NCBI GenBank assembly: GCA_006503535.1
Contig: QYRS01000013.1
Coordinates: 806,001-870,000 of the forward strand
Direction of reading: 5' to 3'
Source of the DNA: Arthrinium phaeospermum
Lineage: Eukaryota; Ascomycota; Sordariomycetes; Amphisphaeriales; Apiosporaceae
Length of the DNA: 64,000 nucleotides
Below the pieces are notes generated by a model that was given only the letters and a program-made list of their open reading frames with translations, was not told where the DNA came from and ran no database searches. The translations under genes and the position numbers were made by a program. Positions 36,490 through 46,387 of this stretch are shown here, piece by piece (position 1 is the stretch's first letter; every line of letters begins with the position of its first letter).

Positions 36490-36987
36490 TGCAGGTGATC
36501 TTATAGACAAGAAAAAGAAAAAGGCATTTCTACAAATAGTTGCTTCCATTTTGTAGCCCCCATAAGAACCATGTGTCTATCCTATGGCAAATGAAAACAT
36601 ATGCCGGAATAACCTTGGTGCTTTTCAACACCATCATCGCTACAGCATTCACTGTTGTAAGACCAACAAGCTGAACGGCGATGATGATTTGACCGTGTGT
36701 ATGCGTGACCCCGAGTGATAACGGGCGCCTGTCAGCAGTGTCATTAAGCAGAGGCTTGACCTACTTAATTGGGAAACCCGTTATAAATAGCATAGCGGTC
36801 TCTGGAGCGACCGGGTCACCCACCCACCAACCTCGAGTTGCTGTGTGCCAATTTGGTGATGCACTGACAAACTCATAAGTCGGTCGTGTGACGACGAACA
36901 ATGGCTGGAGCTTGAAGCTGGCGGTGCCCTTTTCTGACGCTAACTGATGCAATAGCCCAAAAGACAACGGCTGGCAATTAATATCGT

Positions 36988-37009
36988 GCCTGCCTGCCTG
37001 CCTGCCTGC
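36988..37009 (+). repeat. (GCCT)5 microsatellite
   Basis: Five tandem GCCT units in non-coding sequence. Confidence 0.85.
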
Positions 37010-38041
37010 TCGGATGTGCCTATGCAGTGGACAGGAGAACACGGCTGGTAAAGAAACGTCGAGCATGGAAGCATGCAAAGGCTCGAATGGCAGTATAAGT
37101 ATATGTATACTAGTAGTAATTCATATAAACGTTCGATCGCAAGGCAGGGATTGCTTGGACATGCAAAGGAAAACTCGGTAGACCTGCGATTGGATGGCTG
37201 GTGGAGATGGCGAGAATGCAGCCACCCAGCCAGTTGGATCCTGCGCTGGACCCCCTGTCTGGGCGCTGGGGCTGGCTCGCTGGGTACCTAACCTAGTGAC
37301 CTACGATTTGGCGGTGGTGGAATGCATCCGCCCGTATTGCGGTCTGCGGTTTGTAAGGGGGTTTAAAATGTCTTGCATGCAGCAGCCCACACAGAGCGCT
37401 GCAGGTGGTAGGGAGCGAATACGTATGTTGAACAGACCAGACATTCCTGCGAAGGCCGGAAAGGTTCCGAAAGCCTGAGAGGAATTGCATGAGGATCAGG
37501 GGTCCAGCCCAGCCAGCTGCCAGCCCTTCTGTCCTGCATACATTCGAGGTTTGAGCTTCTAACCTTACATGAGTCAGTACTACCGTACCTTTGCCTGGGG
37601 AGGTACTTACTGGTCCGGTTTTTGTCTGGCCGGAAGATCTTCTACCTAGTAGTATCACTTATCATTCATTAGTGGCGCCCGTAGCCTCGGCTCCCCTGGT
37701 CCTGATGGCTGGACTTTGCAACACGGTACCTGGTAGGGTGAAGAACGCATTTTTCTTTTGCCGCGCAAGTGTTCCCGGGGCAGTGCCCGGGGCCATTATG
37801 TATGGGACGAGCAACGAAAAGAATCTGCGGTGAGCCGGAGTATAAGAATGCACGGGACAGCTGACCGCAAGGTGTTTTGGGCCTATCAGATCGACAGGCC
37901 TGGTTGGGTTGGTTGGCGAGGGATGCGCCGGGATGGGTATGTTCTGTACAGGTATGAGATCATAACCGAGTTACCTAGGGAATGGCAGAATGGGGGCAAG
38001 CAGCAAGGGTGCTGGACAGGGGTTCCTGAATCGAACAGGGG

Positions 38042-38058
38042 TCTCTCTCTCTCTCTCT
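38042..38058 (+). repeat. (TC)n microsatellite
   Basis: Eight alternating TC units in the gene-poor interval. Confidence 0.85.
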
Positions 38059-39612
38059 TTCTCCTCCCCTTCGCGAAAGCAGCATTCCGCTTGCGGTGGT
38101 CGGGTGCCATCAATATTTACTTTATTTTTTGGATCGAAATCCTGGCCGCTGGGAATTGCACTACATGTCAGCAGTTGGGCCAGCCTGCCAGCGTCTCATT
38201 CATCAATTCATTCATTTACTCTCCCGTGTCTCGCTCCGCTCCACTGTGACTGCCACTCTTCTCTTGTCTTTCGTCTGCGATATTGCATGCCTCTAATGTA
38301 TGATTAATTGCTTGATCGATTTTTTTCTCTCTTTAATTCTCAGCATCCCGTTTAGGTCCATTCATTCCGTCCACTCATATGGCGCCCTGTCGCTTATCTG
38401 AAGCTGCTTGTTTCCGTCAGATCTAAAATCTTATCACAAAGACTTATTACTTACGAACGTCTTCTCCTACTTACTGTACGGGCCTCGGGCAACCCGCCGA
38501 TTCTTTTTGCTTGTCCGTTCCACAGTCATCCATCATTGCTAAATGCCTTGACTCAAGAGCCATACTTCTGTATCCTCTTGAATCGCACGTCTCTCGCTCT
38601 CTCCGTTACCACTTCTTCCCACTCTTCACCGCCTCGCCGACCAATCCCATTTGCCCAACTTCTTGCATGCAAGCCCTTCCCAACCTTCGGCGTTAAGTCA
38701 GTTTAGTGCAGGAACCAACCTTACTAGACGCCATAGCCGGAAACTCTGGCAGAGAGTCCACCAGCGGACCGCCCAATCCTCTCGCTGCTGTCCCTTTTCA
38801 AACCCCCTGCCTGGACCCTGAACCAGCGCGCAGGCGAGCCGAGTCGAGCGACCCTTCTGAGTCCATTGTTGTGTGGTTGGAGCGCCTTTTCGATTTCCTG
38901 TGGAACAGTGGAACTTCGTATACCCACCGCAGCACGATTGCATGTGCGAATCGTCCCCATTGTACTCCGTACTATACATGATATATTTCCCCAGTCCCCA
39001 ATTGTCCCTCTAGCCGGTGCCCCTGGTCTTTCTAGTCTTTCTAGTTCTTGCCCCTTGCTAATTGCACTGGCACATCTCGGTATGTACCTATCTCATATCT
39101 ACATATGTCCTCCCTTGCCGTTACCGGTCTCCCCAAGACGCCACCGGCGCCGTCGGGCTTGTCTGTGGAGAAAGGAAAAAGTGTTTTGATACACACGACT
39201 CGCTCTGTCAACGCCTGTTATAGAACTGCCAGTCACTGGCGTTTTGATGGGAGACCGAAGACGGTTGTGTAGATCCGCCTGTTCTTTTTTTGGGCGTTAC
39301 CCGTTCCTCACTCGCCCTTAGATACTAGATCCTGCGTTGCTGACTAGCTAGCCACAGCCACTGTTACAGATTCCACGCCTTGATCTTGCCATTGCTTTGT
39401 ATCGCAAAAGGGGTTTCGGTCGTTTATAAACCTCTCCGTCTCCCGATCACTACCCACGCTCACTACGCACCAGCGATTACAAGAGGCCGATCACTTGACC
39501 CCAACCCTGACCAGAACGTCACACTGAACACCCACCAGAGTCGATTCGCGGCCGAGCGCATAAGCAAGCTCTAGTGGCCATTGCGCCTTCAACGCGTCAA
39601 AACACCGGCGCA

Positions 39613-41859
39613 ATGCCGAGTACAACAACACCTGCGGAGCGGGCGTCCCCCTCTCCAACATCTGCCGCCGTCTATCTCCACGACGTGCCTTCTACATCAA
39701 GTGCCAGCGCCTTTTCTTACGACACAGGAGCAGACGGAATGGAGAAGGAAGGAGCGACGGACCACTGCCGACCGACCACGGCCAACCCTTTTCGCCGCAA
39801 GCAGAGTCTCTCCTCGGCTGTGACATGGCGTCGACGTCCGAAATCGTTAATGCTGAGCTTTGAGGGCGAGGGCGAGGGCGAAGACATAATCCCGAATGAT
39901 GTACGGATCCAGGCGATCCAAGAGGCGGGCCCAAGCATGGTGGATTTCGAACCGGGACACAAGCCAGGCACATCACTCAAGGGAAGGATACGTCGGGCGT
40001 CAATGAGCCTTGTCAAAGGTATCGTACAGCGCCGCGACCGCCGCTCGTCAGAACCCAGCAACGTCTTCCTCGATTTCCAGGACGAACAGCAAACACGCCC
40101 AACAACGTCTCACTCGGCGTGGCACAAGTTGCGTCAAGCTACCAGTTTCCGGCACCCGAGATCCAACAGCCGAGGAAACCTGGAGACCATCTATTCGCCT
40201 TTGGAGTCCCATTTCTCGAGTGTTCCCATACCTGGCCGCGGCCTTGAGCCCCCTATCATCCCTCGTCATACCGGTGCTGCTGCTAAGGCCTCTGCTGCCC
40301 TTCAAAACGAGTATTTGGCTTTTGCGCGCCAGCACGAGGATTCCTGGGGCGAACAGCCTCAGAATGACCGCGAAAGTGGCATCGGCATCAATATGGGCTC
40401 TTCCACCGAGCTTGGCCTGAGCCAAGAAACTGTGGCCCAGGATCCCTCCATCAGTAGGGTCGACTTCATTTCTCGACTGCCTTCAGAACTCGCCATCCAG
40501 ATTCTGTCGTATCTGGGCGCAACGCACCTCGCTGCCGCAACGAGGGTCTCTAGGACATGGAGCGGAATCGTCAACGACCAACAAATTTGGCGCGATTCTT
40601 TCCTGAGGGAGAAAACCACCACCTTTGCCACCGGTGCGCCAGTTCCGGCTGGTATGGGTTTGGGTGTGCCACGAGTCCAGCCGGGTAATGACTGGCAGAA
40701 GATCTATCGGGCCAAGCATGAGTTGGAGAAGAAGTGGAAGGAGGGTAACAAAGCCCGCCCCGTCTACCTCAATGGGCACTTCGACAGCATTTACTGCCTT
40801 CAGTTCGATGAGTAGGTTTTACAAAAGTACAGTACTGAGTTCCTTGACTAACACGTTGTTTGTAGATCCAAGATTATCACCGGCTCCCGGGACAAGACGA
40901 TTCGCATCTGGGACATGCGTACTTTTGAGTGCCGGCTCGTGATTGGGCCTCCGGAGGTGGTCAACGATACCTCGATTCTGTTTGATGCGAATGGCAGGCC
41001 AACTCATTATACATCCGGACCGGATGCCGAGAGGGCCCACGAGTCCTTTCCGGCAACTGTGTCGTTCCCAGTTCATCACAAGGCATCCATCCTGTGCATG
41101 CAGTACGATGATGGCATCCTAGTCACGGGCTCGTCTGACGGCACCTGCATTGTGTACAATATCAAGTCGGGCTACCGTCCGGTCCGCCGCCTTGAGCACC
41201 ATACAGCCGCTGTGCTGGATTTGGCGTTTGACGACAAGCATATTGTCACTTGTTCCAAGGACATTACTATTTGTGTCTGGGATCGTCACACTGGCGCGTT
41301 GCTGAAACAGCTCAAGGGCCATACTGGACCGGTCAACGCCGTACAACTGCGTGGCAACACGATAGTCTCGTGCTCCGGCGACTTCCGCGTCAAGATGTGG
41401 AACATTGACAGTGGTAAGGTGATCCGGGAGTTTTCGGGCCACACCAAGGGACTTGCATGCAGCCAGTTCTCGGAGGATGGGCGGTACATTGCGTCCGCCG
41501 GCAGCGACAAGGTCATCCGCATCTGGGATGCCAACACGGGAGAGTGCATCCGTGAGATGCAGGCGCACGAGAGCCTGGTCAGAAGCTTGCACATCGACAG
41601 CATCAGTGGTCGTCTGATCAGTGGCAGCTATGATACCGACATGAAGGTGTTTGACATGGAGTCTGGCGACCAGCTCTTGGACTTTCCACGCTGGCACGCA
41701 AGCTGGGTTCTGAGCGCCAAGAGTGACTACCGCCGCATCGTCAGCACGGGCCAGGACCCCAAGATCCTGATCATGGACTTTGGCGCGGATGTGAAAGATG
41801 TGAATCTTCTGGAAAGCGTGCCTACGGAGGATGTGGCGAAAGGGGCAGGCTTCATCTGA
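39613..41859 (+). CDS. F-box and WD40-repeat protein (SCF ubiquitin ligase adaptor)
   Basis: The model is join(39613..40811, 40866..41859), 2193 nt, 730 aa. An N-terminal region of about 280 residues is Ser/Thr/Pro/Arg-rich. The F-box follows at ~285-330 (FISRLPSELAIQILSYLG, then RTWSGIVNDQQIWRDSF). The beta-propeller spans ~385-720, with repeats ending in IRIWD, CIVYN, ICVWD, VKMWN, IRIWD and MKVFD. Such proteins bring phosphorylated substrates to Skp1-Cullin-F-box ligases. The arrangement resembles Met30/Pof1/beta-TrCP-type adaptors, but the substrate cannot be deduced. The 54-bp intron splits a codon at the start of the first repeat. The first in-frame ATG is 39613; the frame is open for 13 codons upstream without one. 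Confidence 0.92.
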
Positions 41860-44216
41860 GTAATGCTTCCTTTCGAGCTTCCCACTGCGTTGCTTTCGTT
41901 GGGCAGCTCTGCCCGTTGACTTCACCGTTTCGATTTTTCTTTCCAACTCATTTACATTTGACTTTTGGCTGCTCTGTCCTCCAACGGACTGGCAGGCTGG
42001 CAGCCCTTCGCATTGCATGGTATAGCGGGATTTGGAGCATGAAGGTTGAGGTTTCAACAAATCCGAGGGAGAGGGGCCTTCGCGCCCCTTAGTCCCGAGG
42101 ACGACTCGTACATCTGTTCTATGGCCGGACTGGCTATGGGCCATGGATAGAGGAGTTTGCGAAGTGCTGGGGCGTTCTTGTTCTTTGCATGGAGCATTGC
42201 CAAGCGTTTCTCTTTTTTCCCCCGGGAATCTGTAATATCGAATGCATATAGATCTATTGATGCACCATAGACTTCGGTTTTCCCGCGGAGCCATCGAGTT
42301 ACAATGTTGGATGGCCGGTGCATGCACTGATAGACCGACTCTTCGAGCCGCACCTGGGCAATGTCGCGAATCACATGTTAGGTATGGTGATGATAATACT
42401 GGATGCGATATGCCCCTGGAGGGCCTTGCCATATGCCAAGGCCAAGTGATCTTCGCGATCGATCATCTACCGCTGTGATAAGGCAAAATCTCAGGCCCAA
42501 GCCCTACTTACTCGGCATTGCAGTAGAGTCAGCATTGATATCGTCAGAGCAGAAAACGCTGGATTCCAGAAGACGGGAAAGACTGAAGTCTTATTTGCGA
42601 TATGATGCCATCTTCGATCCCCTGGATCGCGAGGTACGTTTTCAAGAGCGGGGCCAGCTTCTGGACAAATGAAAATATCAGATGTGCTCGGATGGGTGAA
42701 AGTCCACGCCGTCGGGAACATGTTACTCGCGGAGGCGATAATATAGACTGAGGTAACTATACGTTTTCCCCACTCTGAAAGGTGTAGTTCGCATTGAACC
42801 AAGGGGATATTAACCTTATAATTTGCCGCGAGTCGCAGAAACTTCTTATCAGTTCACAGTCCCAAGCGGCCGCTTATGAGAACCATTGCATTGCTTACAC
42901 AGACGCTGGCCGTCCGAATGGACCCTTGGTTTTGCAGCCGTGACAGCCTCCGTGCTAGGGTAAGCTTTTTTTGGCATTGCCAATAATAAAACCCTTCTTT
43001 GCCTATTGCAGGTGGTGGCCCCGAAAGAATATATGGCGCGTATTATGTTTTTCCACTTGGATAGGAGAGGTTCGGGCGGAGAAAGAGGCATTCTATTTCC
43101 GTCCAAGATACTGCGCTACTCATCTGATATTCCGCCCTGCTAGAGGCCGTCCTCTAATTCCCGACAGTGCCTTGGTATCTTCCCAATAGAGCCTCTAAAC
43201 CCGGTCGTTCCGGTGCGAGCACCACATGCCGAGACTGGTGATTACCCGTTCATTGAAGCGCGTGTAGACTCGATCTGCTTGTTTTTCTTTTCTTTCATCG
43301 GCTGTCGGCTCGAATGCGGCCCAAGATATGCCAGAACGGTTTCGAACTCGTCTTTTATTTTCTTCCACAGAAAAAAAGAAAAAACGGCGACGCCAAGGGG
43401 TAGTCATCCCTAAGATCCCGCTGCCAGGATGACCAATATCGGACGGGTCCAATATTACAGCAAATTTCAAGCCTGATGTAGCGGTAGGCCAGCCGTTAAA
43501 GCCTCGAACATCAGGGGCTCAGGCCTCAAGGTGAGCAACAAGTCATGAATGGGGATTTGAACGTCATCGACAATAGTAACCTGTGGACCGAGCTTGTCGA
43601 TAACATTTTTGAATTCGGCCAGCGTCCACCACGCACTCTTTGACGCCCCCGATCAGGAAATCACGTCCAGCCCGCAAGCGCTCAGACCGACCGCTTGTTG
43701 TTCCGGGCCCTAGATCAGTCGTCAGCATCCGCGTCAGATGGCAGAATTCTGGGGGGTGGAACATTCTCCGAAGGAATTCGTCCCGCCGTCTGGGCGAAAA
43801 GACAGGGCGAGAGCTCTGGGCATATCAATGATGGGACGGATTTGCTTGTCCGAGGGCGGATTTGGAGAACATTGAGACTTACTCGCTCAACACCATGGAC
43901 TGTGTCTTTGGACTTCTGTTGCTCTCTTCGGCGTGGGACGAGCCCGGGACCTCATGCAATCTACGATCATGCCAATGCTATCACAAGAGAATGGCGACTG
44001 AAGAAGCAATGCGTGATCGAAGATCTTGGTGGTAGCAAAAGCGAAGGGCCTTGGCGATGAAGACGAGGTCCCTACCTGCCGTTCACGAGTATATTAACCC
44101 AACGGAGTCCTCGTTTATTCGCCTTCTCCTTTGCTCTTGTTCATCATCAGCACAAGATCATATCCAGTGTAATCAACCTACCTTGTCCAGACTTCTCAGC
44201 CCCCTCAACCAACAAA
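41860..44216. other. Intergenic interval
   Basis: About 2.4 kb without a supported gene between the F-box gene and the secreted-peptide gene. Frames on the minus strand at 41860-42430 continue the antisense of the WD40 exon and are not genes. The final 130 bp has a TATA-like element and a CT-rich leader. Confidence 0.5.
44090..44216 (+). promoter_or_regulatory. Core promoter and leader of the secreted-peptide gene
   Basis: A TATATTAA box at 44090-44097 is followed by a CT-rich block (about 44112-44140) and a CAACAAA context directly before the ATG at 44217. TATA box plus CT block plus CAA-rich start context is typical of strongly expressed, regulated genes in filamentous ascomycetes. Transcription start is inferred to be near the CT block. 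Confidence 0.5.
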
Positions 44217-45416
44217 ATGCAGAACATTCTCGCAGTCATTCTTCTCACCATTGCCGCCCTAGAGGGCGCCCTTACCGCACCTCTCGCAGACGCCAATGCG
44301 GTTGACGTTAGCACCAACGAGAAGTTCCCAGAGTCCGCTGCCTTTGACGTCGCCGAGGAAGTCTATGGTGAGTACATTTAAACGACATAAATACACATAC
44401 TCCCTCTGGAAGACTGGCTAACTTTTGAGTCACAGCTCGGGATGTTGCCGAAGATGACGAGAACAAGAACTGTACGTCACTTTCTGATGAACCTTTTTGC
44501 CCACCCTCCCCTCTTCCACACTGACACAGCTCATTACCATGTGCGGCATCAACTAAACATGAGTAGTGAGCCCACGACAAGGCTCGGCTCCGGATGCCGG
44601 GTTCCCAGGTGAGCGGCACAGGAAGAGCTGCCCCTTCTCAGCCGCATTCGCCTGCACGGAACTTGACAATGATGGCTGACCCCAAACGCTTTCTATAGAT
44701 ATCGCGAACGCTCCGGGCCCCCTGGCCGACCCAACCCCCTTGGACACGGCTCCAGAAATGTCCGAGGAGCCATCCGCTGTAGGACCCAGATCCCTCGACA
44801 TCGAGGAGAGAGACCTCGCCGAAGAGGAGGACCAGTTGGAGGCCCGCGACCTTGACACGGAGGATACCGGTGGCCTCGAGAAGAGAGTAAGCAACCATGC
44901 CTATTCCATGCCACATTGATAATGTTCTCTGACACGATTCGAAATAGCAACGCCGCGGAGGTGAGTTTGCGACCTGAGGAGATGGTACGCTCCATGAGAA
45001 CAGAATACTGACGATGGGCGATGTAGGACGCAGGGGCGGCAATCGTCGAGGAGGTACGCTTCGCTTTGACCCGGGTTGCTTTGCATACAGAGGAATACTG
45101 ACAATGCATATTACAGGACGCCGCGGTGGTAACCGCCGAGGAGGTACGTTTATTCCCCCTGATAGGACCACTCCGTAACAGAAACATACTGATGCCGAAT
45201 ACCACTAGGTCGTCGTGGTGGTGAGTCAGCAGCTCAAGAAGGAGTTGTAAGGAGGAGTTGTATTATACTGACGTCGAGCTTCATAGGTCGCCGAGGTGGT
45301 CGCCGTGGTGGTAACCGCGGCGGTAAGATACTCCCATCACCCTTTGGACTTCAGGCTCTCTCCAGGAGTTCAGTACTAATGGCAAGCACCCCACAGGTCG
45401 CAACCGAAACTACTAA
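44217..45416 (+). CDS. Secreted Kex2-processed Arg/Gly peptide precursor, ten exons with micro-exons
   Basis: The model is join(44217..44367, 44436..44471, 44567..44608, 44699..44886, 44948..44960, 45027..45053, 45117..45143, 45209..45220, 45287..45322, 45397..45416), 552 nt, 183 aa. All nine introns are GT-AG and phases match. Residues 1-20 are a signal peptide (MQNILAVILLTIAALEGALTA). Residues 21-139 form an acidic pro-region that ends in LEKR, a Kex2 site. The remaining 44 residues comprise 19 Arg, 18 Gly, 5 Asn, one Gln and one Tyr, built from GRRG and GRRGGNRRG units. Exons 5-10 measure 13, 27, 27, 12, 36 and 20 nt. Acidic pro-peptide plus cationic mature peptide is the layout of many secreted antimicrobial or signalling peptides; function is unknown. 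No UstYa-type oxidase or other RiPP enzyme is adjacent. Exons 2-3 rest on branch sites alone and are less certain than exons 4-10. Confidence 0.78.
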
Positions 45417-45588
45417 GGCAACGCCGAGACAGGGGATGGCAGTGACAACGGGAACGACTGCCGAATTCAGGTGAGATATTCTTACAACATGATGATGTGC
45501 AGCATAGATCCAACTGACCGAGTACCAGGCGCGGCAGAGTTGTAATGGGTGGGCCATGCCTTCCTTGCGAGACCAGTCGCTTGTGGGC

Positions 45589-45620
45589 AAAAAAAAAAAA
45601 AAAACCGAAAAAAAAAAAAA
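45589..45620 (+). repeat. A16-CCG-A13 tract
   Basis: Two A runs separated by CCG lie 173 bp after the secreted-peptide stop codon. They could be a slippage product or the tail of an old retroposed copy; no element body is recognisable. Confidence 0.9.
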
Positions 45621-46292
45621 CGAAAGCGGAAGGCACTGGCTCGAACCCGAAAACGTGGGCGAATCGTTGGTGCTTGTCGTCTGTCCTTCATGTACGATAT
45701 TGGGAAACTTGAGTGATTGTGTGTTTCGTTTCAGTCGTTTGACCGGTGGACGGTATTTCAATTGTACGAATATGGATATGAACAGTTTGTCGCCTCTCTT
45801 CTTACAATACAAAACATTATTCGCCCAGTTTCATGAAGTCAGGATGCAACTACGGAAGCGCCTTACGAGAGTTCTTTCCTTTTCCTCTAGTGCTGATGCA
45901 CCGAAAGGAATACGATAAGCTCGGACTAGGCAGTCCCCCCCTAATCAACAAGACGAAGGTTCCAGCTTATGTGCGATGCTTTTGTATCAAAAAGGAAGCT
46001 TTGCTATGCCACAAACACCATGCCAGCCACGGCCCGCAGGTGTACCGTACGTAGATAGGTGAGTGGCTCGTGCTGCTCAGCTTTGAAATATTGCCCGTCT
46101 AAGGTTTGAGTTCGCCGAGGTGTTGCTGGGCGGCCACCGCCTCCGCCTAGTTTCAACTGTACGTAAAATTAGCAAGCGGCCGGGCCTGGATCCCTGGCTT
46201 GTCAGGAAATATCACCAACGTTTGGATGATCAGGCGTCCGAGTCTAGATCTAGGTAATCGGAAGCCATCACTTGCAGTTCCCACGCATATCG

Positions 46293-46300
46293 TATATATA
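46293..46300 (+). promoter_or_regulatory. TATA-like element
   Basis: TATATATA lies 88 bp upstream of the LtrA-type gene's ATG, a plausible TATA-box distance. Confidence 0.4.
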
Positions 46301-46387
46301 ACATGGTGGTCCCCTTTTCTCAGCCGGCGATGGCACCTACAAAGTGCACCGTTTACGCACCCTCCCATTTGCATCGTCATTGTCATC

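Larger units (their letters stand above)
36490..39612. other. Long gene-poor interval and probable F-box gene leader
   Basis: About 3.1 kb with no supported gene. It contains GCCT repeats at 36988-37009 and a CT run at 38042-38058. From about 38150 to 39560 the + strand is strongly pyrimidine-rich, typical of a long promoter/5' UTR for the F-box/WD40 gene at 39613. Short upstream frames occur in this leader. Confidence 0.5.
45417..46387. other. Intergenic region with poly-A tracts
   Basis: About 970 bp with no supported gene. Two long A runs lie at 45589-45604 and 45608-45620. A TATA-like element at 46293 precedes the LtrA-type gene. Confidence 0.5.

Noticed and set aside
38015..38040. tRNA T-arm-like sequence (minus strand CCTGTTCGATTCAGG)
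   Set aside because: No matching acceptor stem, D-arm or anticodon arm is found at the right distance; a CT repeat occupies that place.
41119..42432. 437-codon minus-strand frame
   Set aside because: It is the antisense of the WD40 exon plus its 3' flank; the sense strand is clearly coding.
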